DNA from: Oscillospiraceae bacterium
Lineage (GTDB): Bacteria; Bacillota_A; Clostridia; Oscillospirales; Oscillospiraceae
Length of the DNA stretch: 64,000 nucleotides
NCBI GenBank assembly: GCA_015067895.1
Contig: SVLP01000001.1
Span: 1 to 64,000 of the forward strand
Direction of reading: 5' to 3'
Positions 1-7,655 of the stretch are shown piece by piece (position 1 is the first letter of the stretch; the number at the start of each line of letters is the position of its first letter). A program made the translations under genes and the position numbers. The notes below the pieces were generated by a model. The model did not search any database. It was not told the DNA's origin and saw only the letters and a program-made list of their open reading frames with translations.

Positions 1-145
1 TGCAGGCTTCCGTGGTGATGGTAAAGCCCTGGGGGACAGGCATACCAATGTTGGTCATTTCGGCCAGATTGGCGCCCTTGCCGCCCAGAAGCTCACGCAT
101 GGAGCCGTTGCCCTCGGTGAACAGGTAAACATACTTCTTAGACAT
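1..145 (-). CDS. ppdK: Pyruvate, phosphate dikinase, N-terminal fragment
   Basis: The reverse strand encodes 48 residues starting [12 protein letters not shown] and containing [10 protein letters not shown] and [12 protein letters not shown]. This is the characteristic start of the nucleotide-binding domain of pyruvate phosphate dikinase, which interconverts pyruvate, ATP and phosphate with PEP, AMP and pyrophosphate. The gene runs off the left edge, so only about 5% of the usual ~880 residues are visible. The ATG at 143-145 follows an AGGGG ribosome site. A sigma-A promoter lies 84 bases upstream, so this is probably the first gene of its transcript. The related PEP synthase begins differently. 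Confidence 0.93.
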   Translation of the reverse strand, partial: MSKKYVYLFTEGNGSMRELLGGKGANLAEMTNIGMPVPQGFTITTEAC

Positions 146-228
146 TTGGGTACCCCTTTCAATAGGTAATAGGCGGGGAGAACCGCCTGAATATTTACAA
201 AATCTGACACTGCATTTTCTGCCAAACC

Positions 229-257
229 AGTATACCACGGCAATTTGGAAAATGCAA
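229..257 (-). promoter_or_regulatory. Sigma-A promoter for ppdK
   Basis: On the reverse strand TTGCAT (252-257) and TATACT (229-234) are separated by 17 bases, about 84 bases upstream of the ppdK start. Confidence 0.75.
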
Positions 258-300
258 ACATTTTTACGAAATTTTCCAATAAAAAAAGTTAAAAATGGGA

Positions 301-352
301 GCATTCGGTAAAATACGACCGAATGCATCACGGCTCCCCGAGGGGAGCCGTG
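301..352 (-). terminator. Double hairpin downstream of the TatD gene
   Basis: Two perfect stems lie next to each other: CACGGCTCCCC/GGGGAGCCGTG (329-352) and GCATTCGGT/ACCGAATGC (301-326). The reverse-strand transcript then meets T-rich sequence at 275-298. Confidence 0.65.
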
Positions 353-356
353 CAAA

Positions 357-1121
357 TCAGCTGATGCGGTAGAGTCGCTTTCCGTTTTCGGTGGTGATGC
401 GCCGGGCCTCCTCCACGCTGATGCCCCTCAGCTCGGCCAGCTTTTCGGCCATGCGGTAGAGCTTGCCGGGATCGTTGCGCTTGCCCCGGAAGGGGTCGGG
501 GGCCATGTAGGGGCAGTCGGTCTCGATGACGATGCGATCCAGAGGGATGGCGGACGCCACCTCGATGGCCTTGCGGGCGTTCTTGAAGGTCAGCACACCG
601 GTGAAGCCGATGTACCAGCCCCGCTTGATGAGCTCCTTCGCCATCTCCAGGGAGCCAGAGTAGCAGTGGAAGACACCGGTGACGGTGGGGAATTCGTCCA
701 CGATCCGCAGGCCGTCCTCGTGGGCTTCCCGCTCGTGGACGATGACGGGCAGCTGAAGCTCCCGGGCCAGCTCCATCTGGAGCCGGAAGGCATGCTGCTG
801 GATATCCCGGGGGATGTCCTCATAGTGGTAGTCCAGGCCGATCTCACCGATGGCTTTGACCCTGGGATGCTGTTTACATAACATGCGGTATTTGGCGATG
901 AGGGCATCGTCCACCTCGTCGGCCACGTCGGGATGGGAGCCCACGGCGGCGTAGATGAAGTCGTAAGTCTCCGCCAGGGCGATGGCGGCCAGGGAGCTTG
1001 CATAGCTGCATCCGGGGTTCATCACCAGCCCCACGCCCTGACCGGGCAGGGCGGCGAGAAGCTCGCGGCGGTCAGGGTCGAAGGAATCGGCGTCCATGTG
1101 GGCGTGGGTATCAAAGAGCAT
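357..1121 (-). CDS. TatD family metal-dependent hydrolase (DNase)
   Basis: A 254-residue protein of the TatD/YabD family: cytosolic TIM-barrel, two-metal enzymes with 3'-5' exonuclease activity in DNA repair. Family metal motifs are present: THAHMDAD at the N terminus, EIGLDYHYE near residue 93, an HERE motif, FHCYSGS, and ETDCPYM near residue 205. A longer reading from 1163 is open, but the ATG at 1119-1121 has a good GGTGGAGGA site five bases upstream and begins with the conserved MLFDTHAH, so it is chosen. It overlaps the 3' end of the phosphopantetheinyl transferase gene by 11 bases, which implies translational coupling. Confidence 0.92.
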   Translation of the reverse strand: MLFDTHAHMDADSFDPDRRELLAALPGQGVGLVMNPGCSYASSLAAIALAETYDFIYAAVGSHPDVADEVDDALIAKYRMLCKQHPRVKAIGEIGLDYHYEDIPRDIQQHAFRLQMELARELQLPVIVHEREAHEDGLRIVDEFPTVTGVFHCYSGSLEMAKELIKRGWYIGFTGVLTFKNARKAIEVASAIPLDRIVIETDCPYMAPDPFRGKRNDPGKLYRMAEKLAELRGISVEEARRITTENGKRLYRIS

Positions 1122-1623
1122 TTGCGTCCTCCACCCTGGGCTCCTCGGCACAGATGACGGCAACCAGGCAGTCGGCGATGCGCTCCACTCTGGGGTCGTT
1201 CAGATCGAATTCGGTGTGGTCGGGGTAGCCGCGCAGACCCAGACCGGAGCACTTGGCCTCGGCCTCCTTCAGCACCCAGAAGCGCAGCAGGGCTTCGTTC
1301 TTCTCCTCGTCGGGGACGGCCTCGTACTGGGCGAACTCGTGGGGGGAGAGGATCTTCTGGGCCAGGGCGGGGCTGACCTTGCGGCTTAGGTCCTCGGCGT
1401 CGATGCCCACGACGCTGTCGCTGATGGCGCAGAAGACGGTGGTCTTGGTGTGGGTGATGGAGAAATGGAGCTCGCTGCCGGGGAAATAGGGCTTGCCCCG
1501 GGGTGCCTTCTCGATGGGGGGCATGCTTTCGCCGGTCAGCTCCTCGTACATCTGGGCCAGCAGCAGCTTGCCGGCGACACGGGAGTCAAGGCCGTTGAGA
1601 GGCCAAAAGTCAAGTTTCAGCAT
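1111..1623 (-). CDS. 4'-phosphopantetheinyl transferase superfamily protein
   Basis: A 170-residue protein with the superfamily signature: SITHTK, then VGIDAED (Mg-binding Asp) and FWVLKEAEAKCSG (Mg-binding Glu, catalytic Lys). Such enzymes move the phosphopantetheine arm of CoA to a Ser on carrier proteins. At this size it could be an Sfp/HetI-type enzyme for acyl or peptidyl carriers. The short housekeeping AcpS is about 120 residues and lacks this layout. No carrier protein or synthase is nearby, so the substrate is unknown. Start ATG follows CGAGGTG. Confidence 0.85.
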   Translation of the reverse strand: MLKLDFWPLNGLDSRVAGKLLLAQMYEELTGESMPPIEKAPRGKPYFPGSELHFSITHTKTTVFCAISDSVVGIDAEDLSRKVSPALAQKILSPHEFAQYEAVPDEEKNEALLRFWVLKEAEAKCSGLGLRGYPDHTEFDLNDPRVERIADCLVAVICAEEPRVEDANAL

Positions 1624-1641
1624 GATAACACCTCGTTTTAT

Positions 1642-1745
1642 GAGATATAAGATATGAGATACTAGATATTAGATATAAGAAATAAGATATAAGATATTTT
1701 GGCCGGAAGCTTATCTAATATCTCATATCTTATATCTTCTTATCT
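1642..1745. repeat. GATATAA heptamer repeat, palindromic copy 1
   Basis: Left arm is a run of 7-base units (AGATATA, AGATATG, AGATACT, AGATATT, AGATATA, AGAAATA, AGATATA). The right arm from about 1711 is the reverse complement of the same motif. Further copies lie at 3652-3738 and 60491-60562. No coding content. Confidence 0.85.
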
Positions 1746-1746
1746 G

Positions 1747-1779
1747 AAAAAACGGCGTGCCGCAAGCAGCACGCCGTTG
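1747..1779 (-). terminator. Intrinsic terminator of the zinc-ribbon gene
   Basis: Reverse-strand hairpin AACGGCGTGCT/GGCACGCCGTT followed by TTTT, 15 bases past the stop codon. Confidence 0.85.
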
Positions 1780-1793
1780 GGGTTGAAGATCAA

Positions 1794-2072
1794 TTAGCCG
1801 TTGGCGCGCATCTGAGCGAAGCACTCGCTGCAGAACACGGGACGGTCGGTCTTGGGCTGGAAGGGAACCTTAGCCTCGCCGCCGCAGCGGGCGCAGGTGG
1901 CGGTGAAGAACTCACGGGGGCCACGGGCGTTGTTCTTGCGGGCGTCACGGCAGGCCTTGCAGCGCTGGGGCTCGTTCTGGAAGCCGCGCTCGGCGTAGAA
2001 CTCCTGCTCACCGGCGGTGAAAGTGAACTCGTTGCCGCACTCTTTACAAGTCAGTTTCTTATCTTCGTACAT
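1794..2072 (-). CDS. Small zinc-ribbon protein with CxxC-x17-CxxC domain
   Basis: A 92-residue protein with four CxxC pairs. The N-terminal half (CKECGNEF ... CKACRDARK) matches the zf-trcl type of probable zinc ribbon. The C-terminal half has CARC and CSEC separated by exactly 17 residues, the spacing that defines the CxxC-x17-CxxC domain family. Two zinc sites are therefore likely. Function is not established; such proteins are often proposed to bind nucleic acid. The ATG at 2070-2072 has AGAGGT upstream and begins MYEDKKLTCKEC. A longer in-frame reading to 2153 is rejected because its extension is unlike the family. A strong promoter and a ~170-base leader precede it. Confidence 0.88.
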   Translation of the reverse strand: MYEDKKLTCKECGNEFTFTAGEQEFYAERGFQNEPQRCKACRDARKNNARGPREFFTATCARCGGEAKVPFQPKTDRPVFCSECFAQMRANG

Positions 2073-2250
2073 TGTGTTTACCTCTCTTCGGTTAGATGAA
2101 TTGCCCCGTGAAATAACGCGGAGTTTGATTATTGCGACGGCGAAAAGCCGCATACGCTGGGATCACTCTTGCGCGACGGGATTTCGGAACAGAAGAAAGG
2201 GAACCGGTTCGACACTCAAGAGAACGGTACAGAATCGCACCAATGAATGG

Positions 2251-2279
2251 ATTATACACGCAAACGGGTGCGTTGTCAA
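2251..2279 (-). promoter_or_regulatory. Strong sigma-A promoter, zinc-ribbon gene
   Basis: Reverse strand TTGACA (2274-2279), 17 bases, TATAAT (2251-2256): both consensus boxes. The start codon is ~180 bases downstream, leaving a long untranslated leader. Confidence 0.85.
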
Positions 2280-2349
2280 TAGTTTATTAACATTTTTGCG
2301 AGAAAACAGGAAGTTTTGTGCAGGATTCACAGAGCGAATGCGCATCCCA

Positions 2350-2582
2350 ATCCCTTCCCCCGGGGGGAAGGTGGCCCCGAAGGGGTCGGAAGAGGAATGC
2401 GGGCGATAACCCCAAAATCAGCACAACCTACCAGACCTGCTCACAGGCTGGTCACAGGACGGAACGCAGGAGGAAGTCTTCACTTATTCGAAACAGTAAC
2501 ATTACCGCCCGCATTCCTCTTCAGTCAAGAATCGGTTCCGAAGAGCCGATTCTTGCCAGCTTCTCCCCGGGAGAAGCGTTTT
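2350..2582. repeat. CTTCCCCCGGGGGGAAG-type palindromic element, copy 1
   Basis: An element of ~230 bases bounded by short palindromes (CTTCCCCCGGGGGGAAG on the left, CTTCTCCCCGGGAGAAG on the right). Inside are inverted GAAGAGGAATGCGGGCG / CGCCCGCATTCCTCTTC arms and a hairpin AAGAATCGG/CCGATTCTT. A second copy lies at 15688-15902; the right halves are nearly identical, the centres differ. It fills most of the gap between the zinc-ribbon promoter and ruvB. Confidence 0.85.
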
Positions 2583-2593
2583 GGAGCGGAGCT

Positions 2594-3634
<1,041 letters not shown>

Positions 3635-3651
3635 GGGTTCCTCCAGTTACG

Positions 3652-3738
3652 GAGATATGAGATATAAGATATGAGATATAAGATAAATGGGCAGGCTGAA
3701 TATCTTATATCTAATATCTTATAACTAATATCTGTTAT
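3652..3738. repeat. GATATAA heptamer repeat, copy 2 (between ruvA and ruvB)
   Basis: Left arm of AGATATA/AGATATG units, right arm their reverse complement from about 3710. It fills almost the whole ruvA-ruvB gap. Confidence 0.85.
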
Positions 3739-3741
3739 CAT

Positions 3742-4344
3742 TTATCCTTTCATGACCATTTGCCGCAGACCATAGCGCACCATTTCCTCGGTGGTGGCTT
3801 TGGGGTCTACGCCCTTCAATGCGGCGGCGACCTCGGCGGCGGAGTAGCCCAGCTCCTGCAAGGCGGCGGAGGCCAGGGCGGTGTTGTTGGCGGGGACGGG
3901 AGCGGCGGCGGTCTTGACGCCGGAGAAGTCCAGCTCCATGGCGCTGCCGCCGATCTTGTCCTTCAGCTCCAGGATGATGCGCTGGGCGATCTTCTTGCCC
4001 ACGCCCTGGGCGGCGGTCAGGAGCTTTTCGTCGCCGGTCATGACGGCCAGGGTGAAGTTCTGGGGGCCACCTGCGGACAAAATGGCGAGGGCGGCCTTGG
4101 GGCCCACGCCGGTGACGGAGGTCAGCAGCTCATAGCACCGCTGCTCCTCCCGGCTGGCGAAGCCGTAGAGGTCGTGGGCATCCTCCCGGATGGATTCGCA
4201 GATATAGAGCCGCGCGGGCTGGTTCAGCTTCAGCTGGGCGGCGGTGAAGGCCGTGATCCGGCAGCCGTAGCCCACGCCGCCGCATTCCACGACAGCAAGG
4301 CCCGGCTCCAGAATGGTGACGGGGCCGTTTAGGTAGTAGATCAT
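3742..4344 (-). CDS. ruvA: Holliday junction DNA-binding protein RuvA
   Basis: 200 residues. RuvA binds the four-way junction as a tetramer and recruits RuvB. The N-terminal OB fold begins MIYYLNGPV. Two helix-hairpin-helix motifs follow (LTSVTGVGPKAALAIL and LTAAQGVGKKIAQRIILELKDKI), then a linker and the C-terminal domain III (ALQELGYSAAEV) that contacts RuvB. Start ATG at 4342-4344 follows TTTTGGAGGAA; the open frame extends to 4422, but that part is repeat-derived and unlike RuvA. A palindromic repeat separates it from ruvC. Confidence 0.97.
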   Translation of the reverse strand: MIYYLNGPVTILEPGLAVVECGGVGYGCRITAFTAAQLKLNQPARLYICESIREDAHDLYGFASREEQRCYELLTSVTGVGPKAALAILSAGGPQNFTLAVMTGDEKLLTAAQGVGKKIAQRIILELKDKIGGSAMELDFSGVKTAAAPVPANNTALASAALQELGYSAAEVAAALKGVDPKATTEEMVRYGLRQMVMKG

Positions 4345-4365
4345 GGAGTTCCTCCAAAAGAACAC

Positions 4366-4483
4366 GTCATTGCGAGGGCCGCAGGCCCGTGGCAATCCCG
4401 TGGATTTTCCGAAATGTATCATTGGAGCCGGGCAGAAGCCTTACGGGATTGCCACGCCAGTGTGCGCACTGGCTCGCAATGAC
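4366..4483. repeat. MITE-like repeat with 11-base inverted ends (GTCATTGCGAG), copy 1
   Basis: 118 bases with perfect inverted termini GTCATTGCGAG/CTCGCAATGAC, and internal GTGGCAATCCCGT / ACGGGATTGCCAC arms. A 119-base copy with the same ends is at 16654-16772. No transposase reading frame and no evident target duplication. It sits inside the ruv cluster between ruvC and ruvA. Confidence 0.9.
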
Positions 4484-4488
4484 ATCTT

Positions 4489-4986
4489 CTATTTTGGTTG
4501 AATCTGTGACAGCAGCGAAGTGCTTGCGCGGGCGTGGCACAGTGCGATGGCGATGGCGTCCGCTGCGTCGTCGGGCTTGGGCATTTTCTCCAGCCGGAGG
4601 ATCCGGCGGGTCATGTCCTGCACCTGGTGCTTGGTGGCGTTGCCGTAGCCCACCACGGATTGCTTGACCTGCATGGGCTTGTAGGGGTAGACGCTCAGCC
4701 CCGCCTGGCGGATGGCTAGCAGGATCACGCCCCGGCTCTGGGCCACGCCGATGCCGGTGGTGACGTTCTGGCCGAAGAAGAGCTCCTCTATGGCGACACA
4801 ATCGGGCTTGCAGACGTCGAGCAGCTGGCGCATGTCCTCGTAGATCATCTCAAGCCGGGCGGAGAAGTCGGTGTTCGGCGGCGTGGTGATGGCTCCGCAG
4901 CGCAGGAGCGTAAACTGGCCCAGCTTCGCTTCGATCAGGCCGAAGCCCGTGATCCCGTAGCCGGGATCGATCCCTAAAATGCGCAT
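4489..4986 (-). CDS. ruvC: Holliday junction resolvase RuvC
   Basis: 165 residues, RNase H fold endonuclease that cuts RuvAB-bound junctions. Catalytic acids are recognisable: D7 in LGIDPGYGITG, the Glu in VAIEELFFGQNV, and the final acidic pair in KPDDAADAIAIA. The C terminus (TSLLSQIQPK) is short but normal. Start ATG at 4984-4986 has no strong ribosome site. It lies one base after the stop codon of the 48-codon gene upstream (TGA-G-ATG), so it is probably translated by coupling. Confidence 0.96.
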   Translation of the reverse strand: MRILGIDPGYGITGFGLIEAKLGQFTLLRCGAITTPPNTDFSARLEMIYEDMRQLLDVCKPDCVAIEELFFGQNVTTGIGVAQSRGVILLAIRQAGLSVYPYKPMQVKQSVVGYGNATKHQVQDMTRRILRLEKMPKPDDAADAIAIALCHARASTSLLSQIQPK

Positions 4987-4987
4987 C

Positions 4988-5134
4988 TCAGAAGGGGAAG
5001 GGATTGAAGATCGACCAGTAGTACAGCGCCACGGCGGCCAGCACGAACACCAGCGCGATCCGGGCTCCCCAGACCTGCCACCGGGGCCGGGGGATATATT
5101 CGTCGCGAAGTTCTTCGCGGTTCTTATCTTCCAT
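4988..5134 (-). CDS. 48-residue single-span membrane protein coupled to ruvC
   Basis: ATG at 5132-5134 is preceded by GTGAGGTGAAAT, a good ribosome site, and the frame runs 48 codons to a TGA one base before ruvC. The peptide has a charged N terminus (MEDKNREELRDEYIP), then PRPRWQVWGAR, one hydrophobic segment (residues ~26-41, ALVFVLAAVALYYW) and a short tail SIFNPFPF. The arrangement predicts a small inner-membrane protein with its N terminus in the cytoplasm. I do not recognise a family. Ribosome site, spacing and coding-like composition support a real gene, but its role is unknown. Confidence 0.7.
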   Translation of the reverse strand: MEDKNREELRDEYIPRPRWQVWGARIALVFVLAAVALYYWSIFNPFPF

Positions 5135-5273
5135 AGTGATTTCACCTCACTTTATAGGATAGCACAAATGTTTAGGTTTGACAAGTTTTTTCCGATTGGG
5201 GAATGATCGTATTGTAGGGCGGGGATGTTGCAAAAGGAAGTATCGATTCTTTTGTATTGATACAAAATACCTA

Positions 5274-5302
5274 TTTACATTTGCTGCCAAATGGTGTATG
5301 AT
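5274..5302 (+). promoter_or_regulatory. Sigma-A promoter of the THF riboswitch-folT transcript
   Basis: TTTACA (5274-5279), 17 bases, TATGAT (5297-5302). The riboswitch begins about 8 bases later, so the transcript starts almost at its first stem. I see nothing recognisable in 5135-5273. Confidence 0.8.
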
Positions 5303-5310
5303 AACGGCGA

Positions 5311-5409
5311 ACAGAGTAAGATGTTCCGCGTTAAGTGTCGCCGTGATGGGGAGTTGTACGGCGGACGAAGATCCTTCGGGATCTGCGATGGAAGATCTGC
5401 ACCCGCTGT
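5311..5409 (+). promoter_or_regulatory. Tetrahydrofolate (THF) riboswitch aptamer
   Basis: The ~99-base segment matches the THF-I riboswitch class in order. A closing stem ACAG (5311-5314)/CTGT (5406-5409) is followed by AGAGTAAGATG-like sequence, the highly conserved CGCGTTAAGTG (about 5327-5337), GATGGGGAGTTGT, a hairpin loop CGAAGATCCTTCGGGATC, and the conserved CTGCACCCGCT. THF aptamers control folate uptake and synthesis genes in Firmicutes. Here the downstream gene is an ECF folate S component, which fits. An intrinsic terminator lies ~110 bases downstream, suggesting control by transcription attenuation. Confidence 0.9.
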
Positions 5410-5515
5410 TGCATAGGGACGGATCACCCTCCTTTATGTAGCATCGATACTCGGTTGGGTCAACGGCTGCATCGGTTCTTATGCCCGCCCCACCTGGTAT
5501 TCCCATAATCCTTTC

Positions 5516-5549
5516 TCCCCATTCGGCTTGTCCGATTGGGGATTTTTTT
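5516..5549 (+). terminator. Intrinsic terminator in the folT leader (riboswitch expression platform)
   Basis: Hairpin CCCCATTCGG/CCGATTGGGG (one internal mismatch) followed by seven T, 69 bases before the folT start. Its place between aptamer and gene fits a regulated terminator. The competing antiterminator was not modelled. Confidence 0.8.
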
Positions 5550-5617
5550 ATTGGGATGCCAAACAGGGTATACGGACTTTAGCGAGCTAAGGGCCCCATC
5601 AAAAGGAGGTCATTATT

Positions 5618-6643
5618 ATGGCAAGACAAAAATCCACAACGATCTACAAAACCCCCTTCTCTGCCGCATACTGGCGTGACGCCGCTGCGGAGCTGAAGGA
5701 CACCCGCATGCTGGTCATCGCTGCGCTGATGATCGCACTGCGCGTGGCACTGAAGAGCCTGGGCATCCCCCTGGCTCCCAACCTGAAGATCAACATCGCC
5801 TTCTTCATCAATGCACTGGGCGCCATGATCTTCGGCCCGGTGGTGGCGGCGGTCGGCGCGGCCATCTCCGATACCCTGGGCTGCATCCTCTTCCCCCAGG
5901 GCGTGTACTTCTTCCCCTTCATCTTCATCGAGATCGCGGGCTCCGTCATCTTCGCCCTGTTCCTGTACCGGGCCAAGGTCACCGTCACCCGCATCGCCCT
6001 GAGCCGGTTCTGCATCGATGTCTTCGTGAACATCATCCTGAACATGCCCCTGATGGCCTGGTACTATGACGTCGTCCTGGGCCAGAGCTACACCTGGATG
6101 CAGCTGCCCACCATCGCCAAGAACCTGTGCATGTTCCCCGTGGAGGGCATCCTGCTGATCGCCTTCATGAGCGTCATGATCCCCATTGTCCACCGGATGC
6201 ATCTGGTCTACGACTCCGGCGCGGATCTGAAGCTGACCAAGAAGGTCGTCGCCTTCCTGGTGGCTCTGTTCATCCTGGCGGTCACCGCCACCGGCGGCTA
6301 CCTGGTCTACAACTACAACACCGAGAACCAGGCCTCCTGGCTGTCCGCCGAGGAGAAGAGCGAGCTGAACACCGCCCTGACCCAGCAGGCTTACATCATG
6401 GAGCTGATCGAGGAGGATCAGGTCATCGTCATCCGCCGTGTCTTCAAGACACTGGGCGGCGATGAGGCAGATCTGGTCTTCGACGTCTACGATGTGGCCG
6501 AGGGCGCGGACATCGAGACCATCATGACCTACCGCTCCACCGACGCGAAGAAGGACGCCAACCTCTCCGTCGTCTGCGAGGGCACCGCCAAGGCCATGAG
6601 CGACGATCTGGGTGCCATCCTGACCATCGGACTGGCTGAGTAA
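5618..6643 (+). CDS. folT: Folate-family ECF transporter S component with C-terminal extension
   Basis: 341 residues. The first ~200 match the folate S component of energy-coupling factor transporters: cytoplasmic N terminus, RMLVIAALMIALRVALKSLGIPL, NALGAMIFGPVVAAVGAAISDTLGCILFP and further membrane segments (six expected). It should bind folate and work with a shared EcfAA'T module not in this window. Unusually, ~140 residues follow: another membrane segment (VVAFLVALFILAVTATGGYLV, ~residue 210-230) and an acidic domain of ~105 residues predicted outside the membrane, whose family I do not recognise. Typical FolT proteins are ~170-200 residues. The start has AAAAGGAGG seven bases upstream. 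The THF riboswitch supports the folate assignment. Confidence 0.9.
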   Translation: MARQKSTTIYKTPFSAAYWRDAAAELKDTRMLVIAALMIALRVALKSLGIPLAPNLKINIAFFINALGAMIFGPVVAAVGAAISDTLGCILFPQGVYFFPFIFIEIAGSVIFALFLYRAKVTVTRIALSRFCIDVFVNIILNMPLMAWYYDVVLGQSYTWMQLPTIAKNLCMFPVEGILLIAFMSVMIPIVHRMHLVYDSGADLKLTKKVVAFLVALFILAVTATGGYLVYNYNTENQASWLSAEEKSELNTALTQQAYIMELIEEDQVIVIRRVFKTLGGDEADLVFDVYDVAEGADIETIMTYRSTDAKKDANLSVVCEGTAKAMSDDLGAILTIGLAE

Positions 6644-6654
6644 GAGACATAGCA

Positions 6655-6685
6655 AAGCGCACCGGCTCGCCGGTGCGCTTTTTCT
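6655..6685 (+). terminator. Intrinsic terminator of folT
   Basis: AAGCGCACCGGC/GCCGGTGCGCTT hairpin with trailing T run, just after the stop codon. Confidence 0.9.
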
Positions 6686-6756
6686 TGCGATTTTGGGGAA
6701 ACTATGGTAGAATGGCGGAAACAAATAGAATTCGGTATGGACGATGGAGCACAAAA

Positions 6757-6914
6757 GCCCGCCCCTCTGGGGAGGGTGCCCCAACGCGCAAAGCGCGGCA
6801 GGGGCGGGTGAGGCTGGTACGCAGTACGGATTCGCCGGATTGCGGAAGAAAACGAAACGCAGTACCGCACCTCACCCGGCTCCTTCGGAGCCACCCTCCC
6901 CAAAGGGGAGGGCT
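6757..6914. repeat. Palindromic intergenic element (AGCCCGCCCCTCTGGGGAGGG type)
   Basis: ~158 bases with the same plan as the elements at 2350 and 15688: end palindromes (CCTCTGGGGAGGG; CCCTCCCCAAAGGGGAGGG), inner inverted arms (GGGCGGGTGAGG / CCTCACCCGG) and a core hairpin GGCTCCTTCGGAGCC. AGCCC/GGGCT form the ends. Only one copy in this window. Confidence 0.75.
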
Positions 6915-6940
6915 AATATCGCGTTTTGGGAGGATCGCTT

Positions 6941-7588
6941 ATGTTCAACGGCTTCTCCCCGGAGACGGTGGATTTTCTCTGGGGCATTCGATTAAACAAC
7001 AACCGGGACTGGTTCCTGGCCAACAAGAAGAATTACACCGACTATCTCTACGAGCCCATGAAGGCTCTGGGGGCCCATCTGTATGAGCCCTTCAAGGATA
7101 CCCCCGGCATCCTGTGCAAGGTCAGCCGCATCTATCGGGATGCCCGGCTGCATCCGCCGGTGCCCTACAAGGAGAGTCTGTGGATCTGCCTGCGCCACGA
7201 TGTGGAGTGGTGGGCGGACAATCCCTGCCTGTATTTTGAGATCAACCCCGACGGCGTCCACTACGGCTTCTTCTTCTGGCATCCGAAGACGGCGAAGCTG
7301 GAGGAGTTCCGGCGGGAGATCGCCCGGGATCCGGACACCTTCCTGGCTGTTGTGGAGCAGGTGGAAAAGGCCACCGGCGTGACCATCACCGCTGACGAGT
7401 ACAAGCGGCTCAAGCCCTGCGCCGATTCCCGGCTGGAGCGGTTCTACAAATGGAAGGGTCAGATCGCCTGCACCGTCCATGAGGACTTCAGCGAGGCCAC
7501 CTTCGGCCCGGAGTTGGGCGACCGGGTACGGGATTTCATCGTAGCGACGACCCCGCTGCTGGAGTATATGAGCAGGTTTGGAGAATAA
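6941..7588 (+). CDS. DUF2461 family protein
   Basis: 215 residues resembling the DUF2461/TIGR02453 family: an N-terminal motif FSPETVDFLWGIRLNNNRDWFLANKK, KVSRIYRDAR in the first third, and a WHPKTAKLEEFRREIARDP region in the middle. Members are widespread small cytosolic proteins of unknown biochemical function. No signal peptide or membrane segment is visible. Start chosen at 6941 because TTGGGAGGA lies eight bases upstream; a frame start at 6926 adds only five residues without a ribosome site. It stands alone between a palindromic repeat and a bidirectional terminator. Confidence 0.85.
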   Translation: MFNGFSPETVDFLWGIRLNNNRDWFLANKKNYTDYLYEPMKALGAHLYEPFKDTPGILCKVSRIYRDARLHPPVPYKESLWICLRHDVEWWADNPCLYFEINPDGVHYGFFFWHPKTAKLEEFRREIARDPDTFLAVVEQVEKATGVTITADEYKRLKPCADSRLERFYKWKGQIACTVHEDFSEATFGPELGDRVRDFIVATTPLLEYMSRFGE

Positions 7589-7616
7589 TTGACAATTCTT
7601 CATGTTCCATTACACG

Positions 7617-7652
7617 CAAAAAAAGTCACCGGGAAACCGGTGACTTTTTTGC
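7617..7652. terminator. Bidirectional intrinsic terminator
   Basis: GCAAAAAAAGTCACCGG/CCGGTGACTTTTTTGC: a hairpin with A run and T run on either side, serving the convergent genes at 6941 (+) and 7656 (-). Confidence 0.92.
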
Positions 7653-7655
7653 ATG

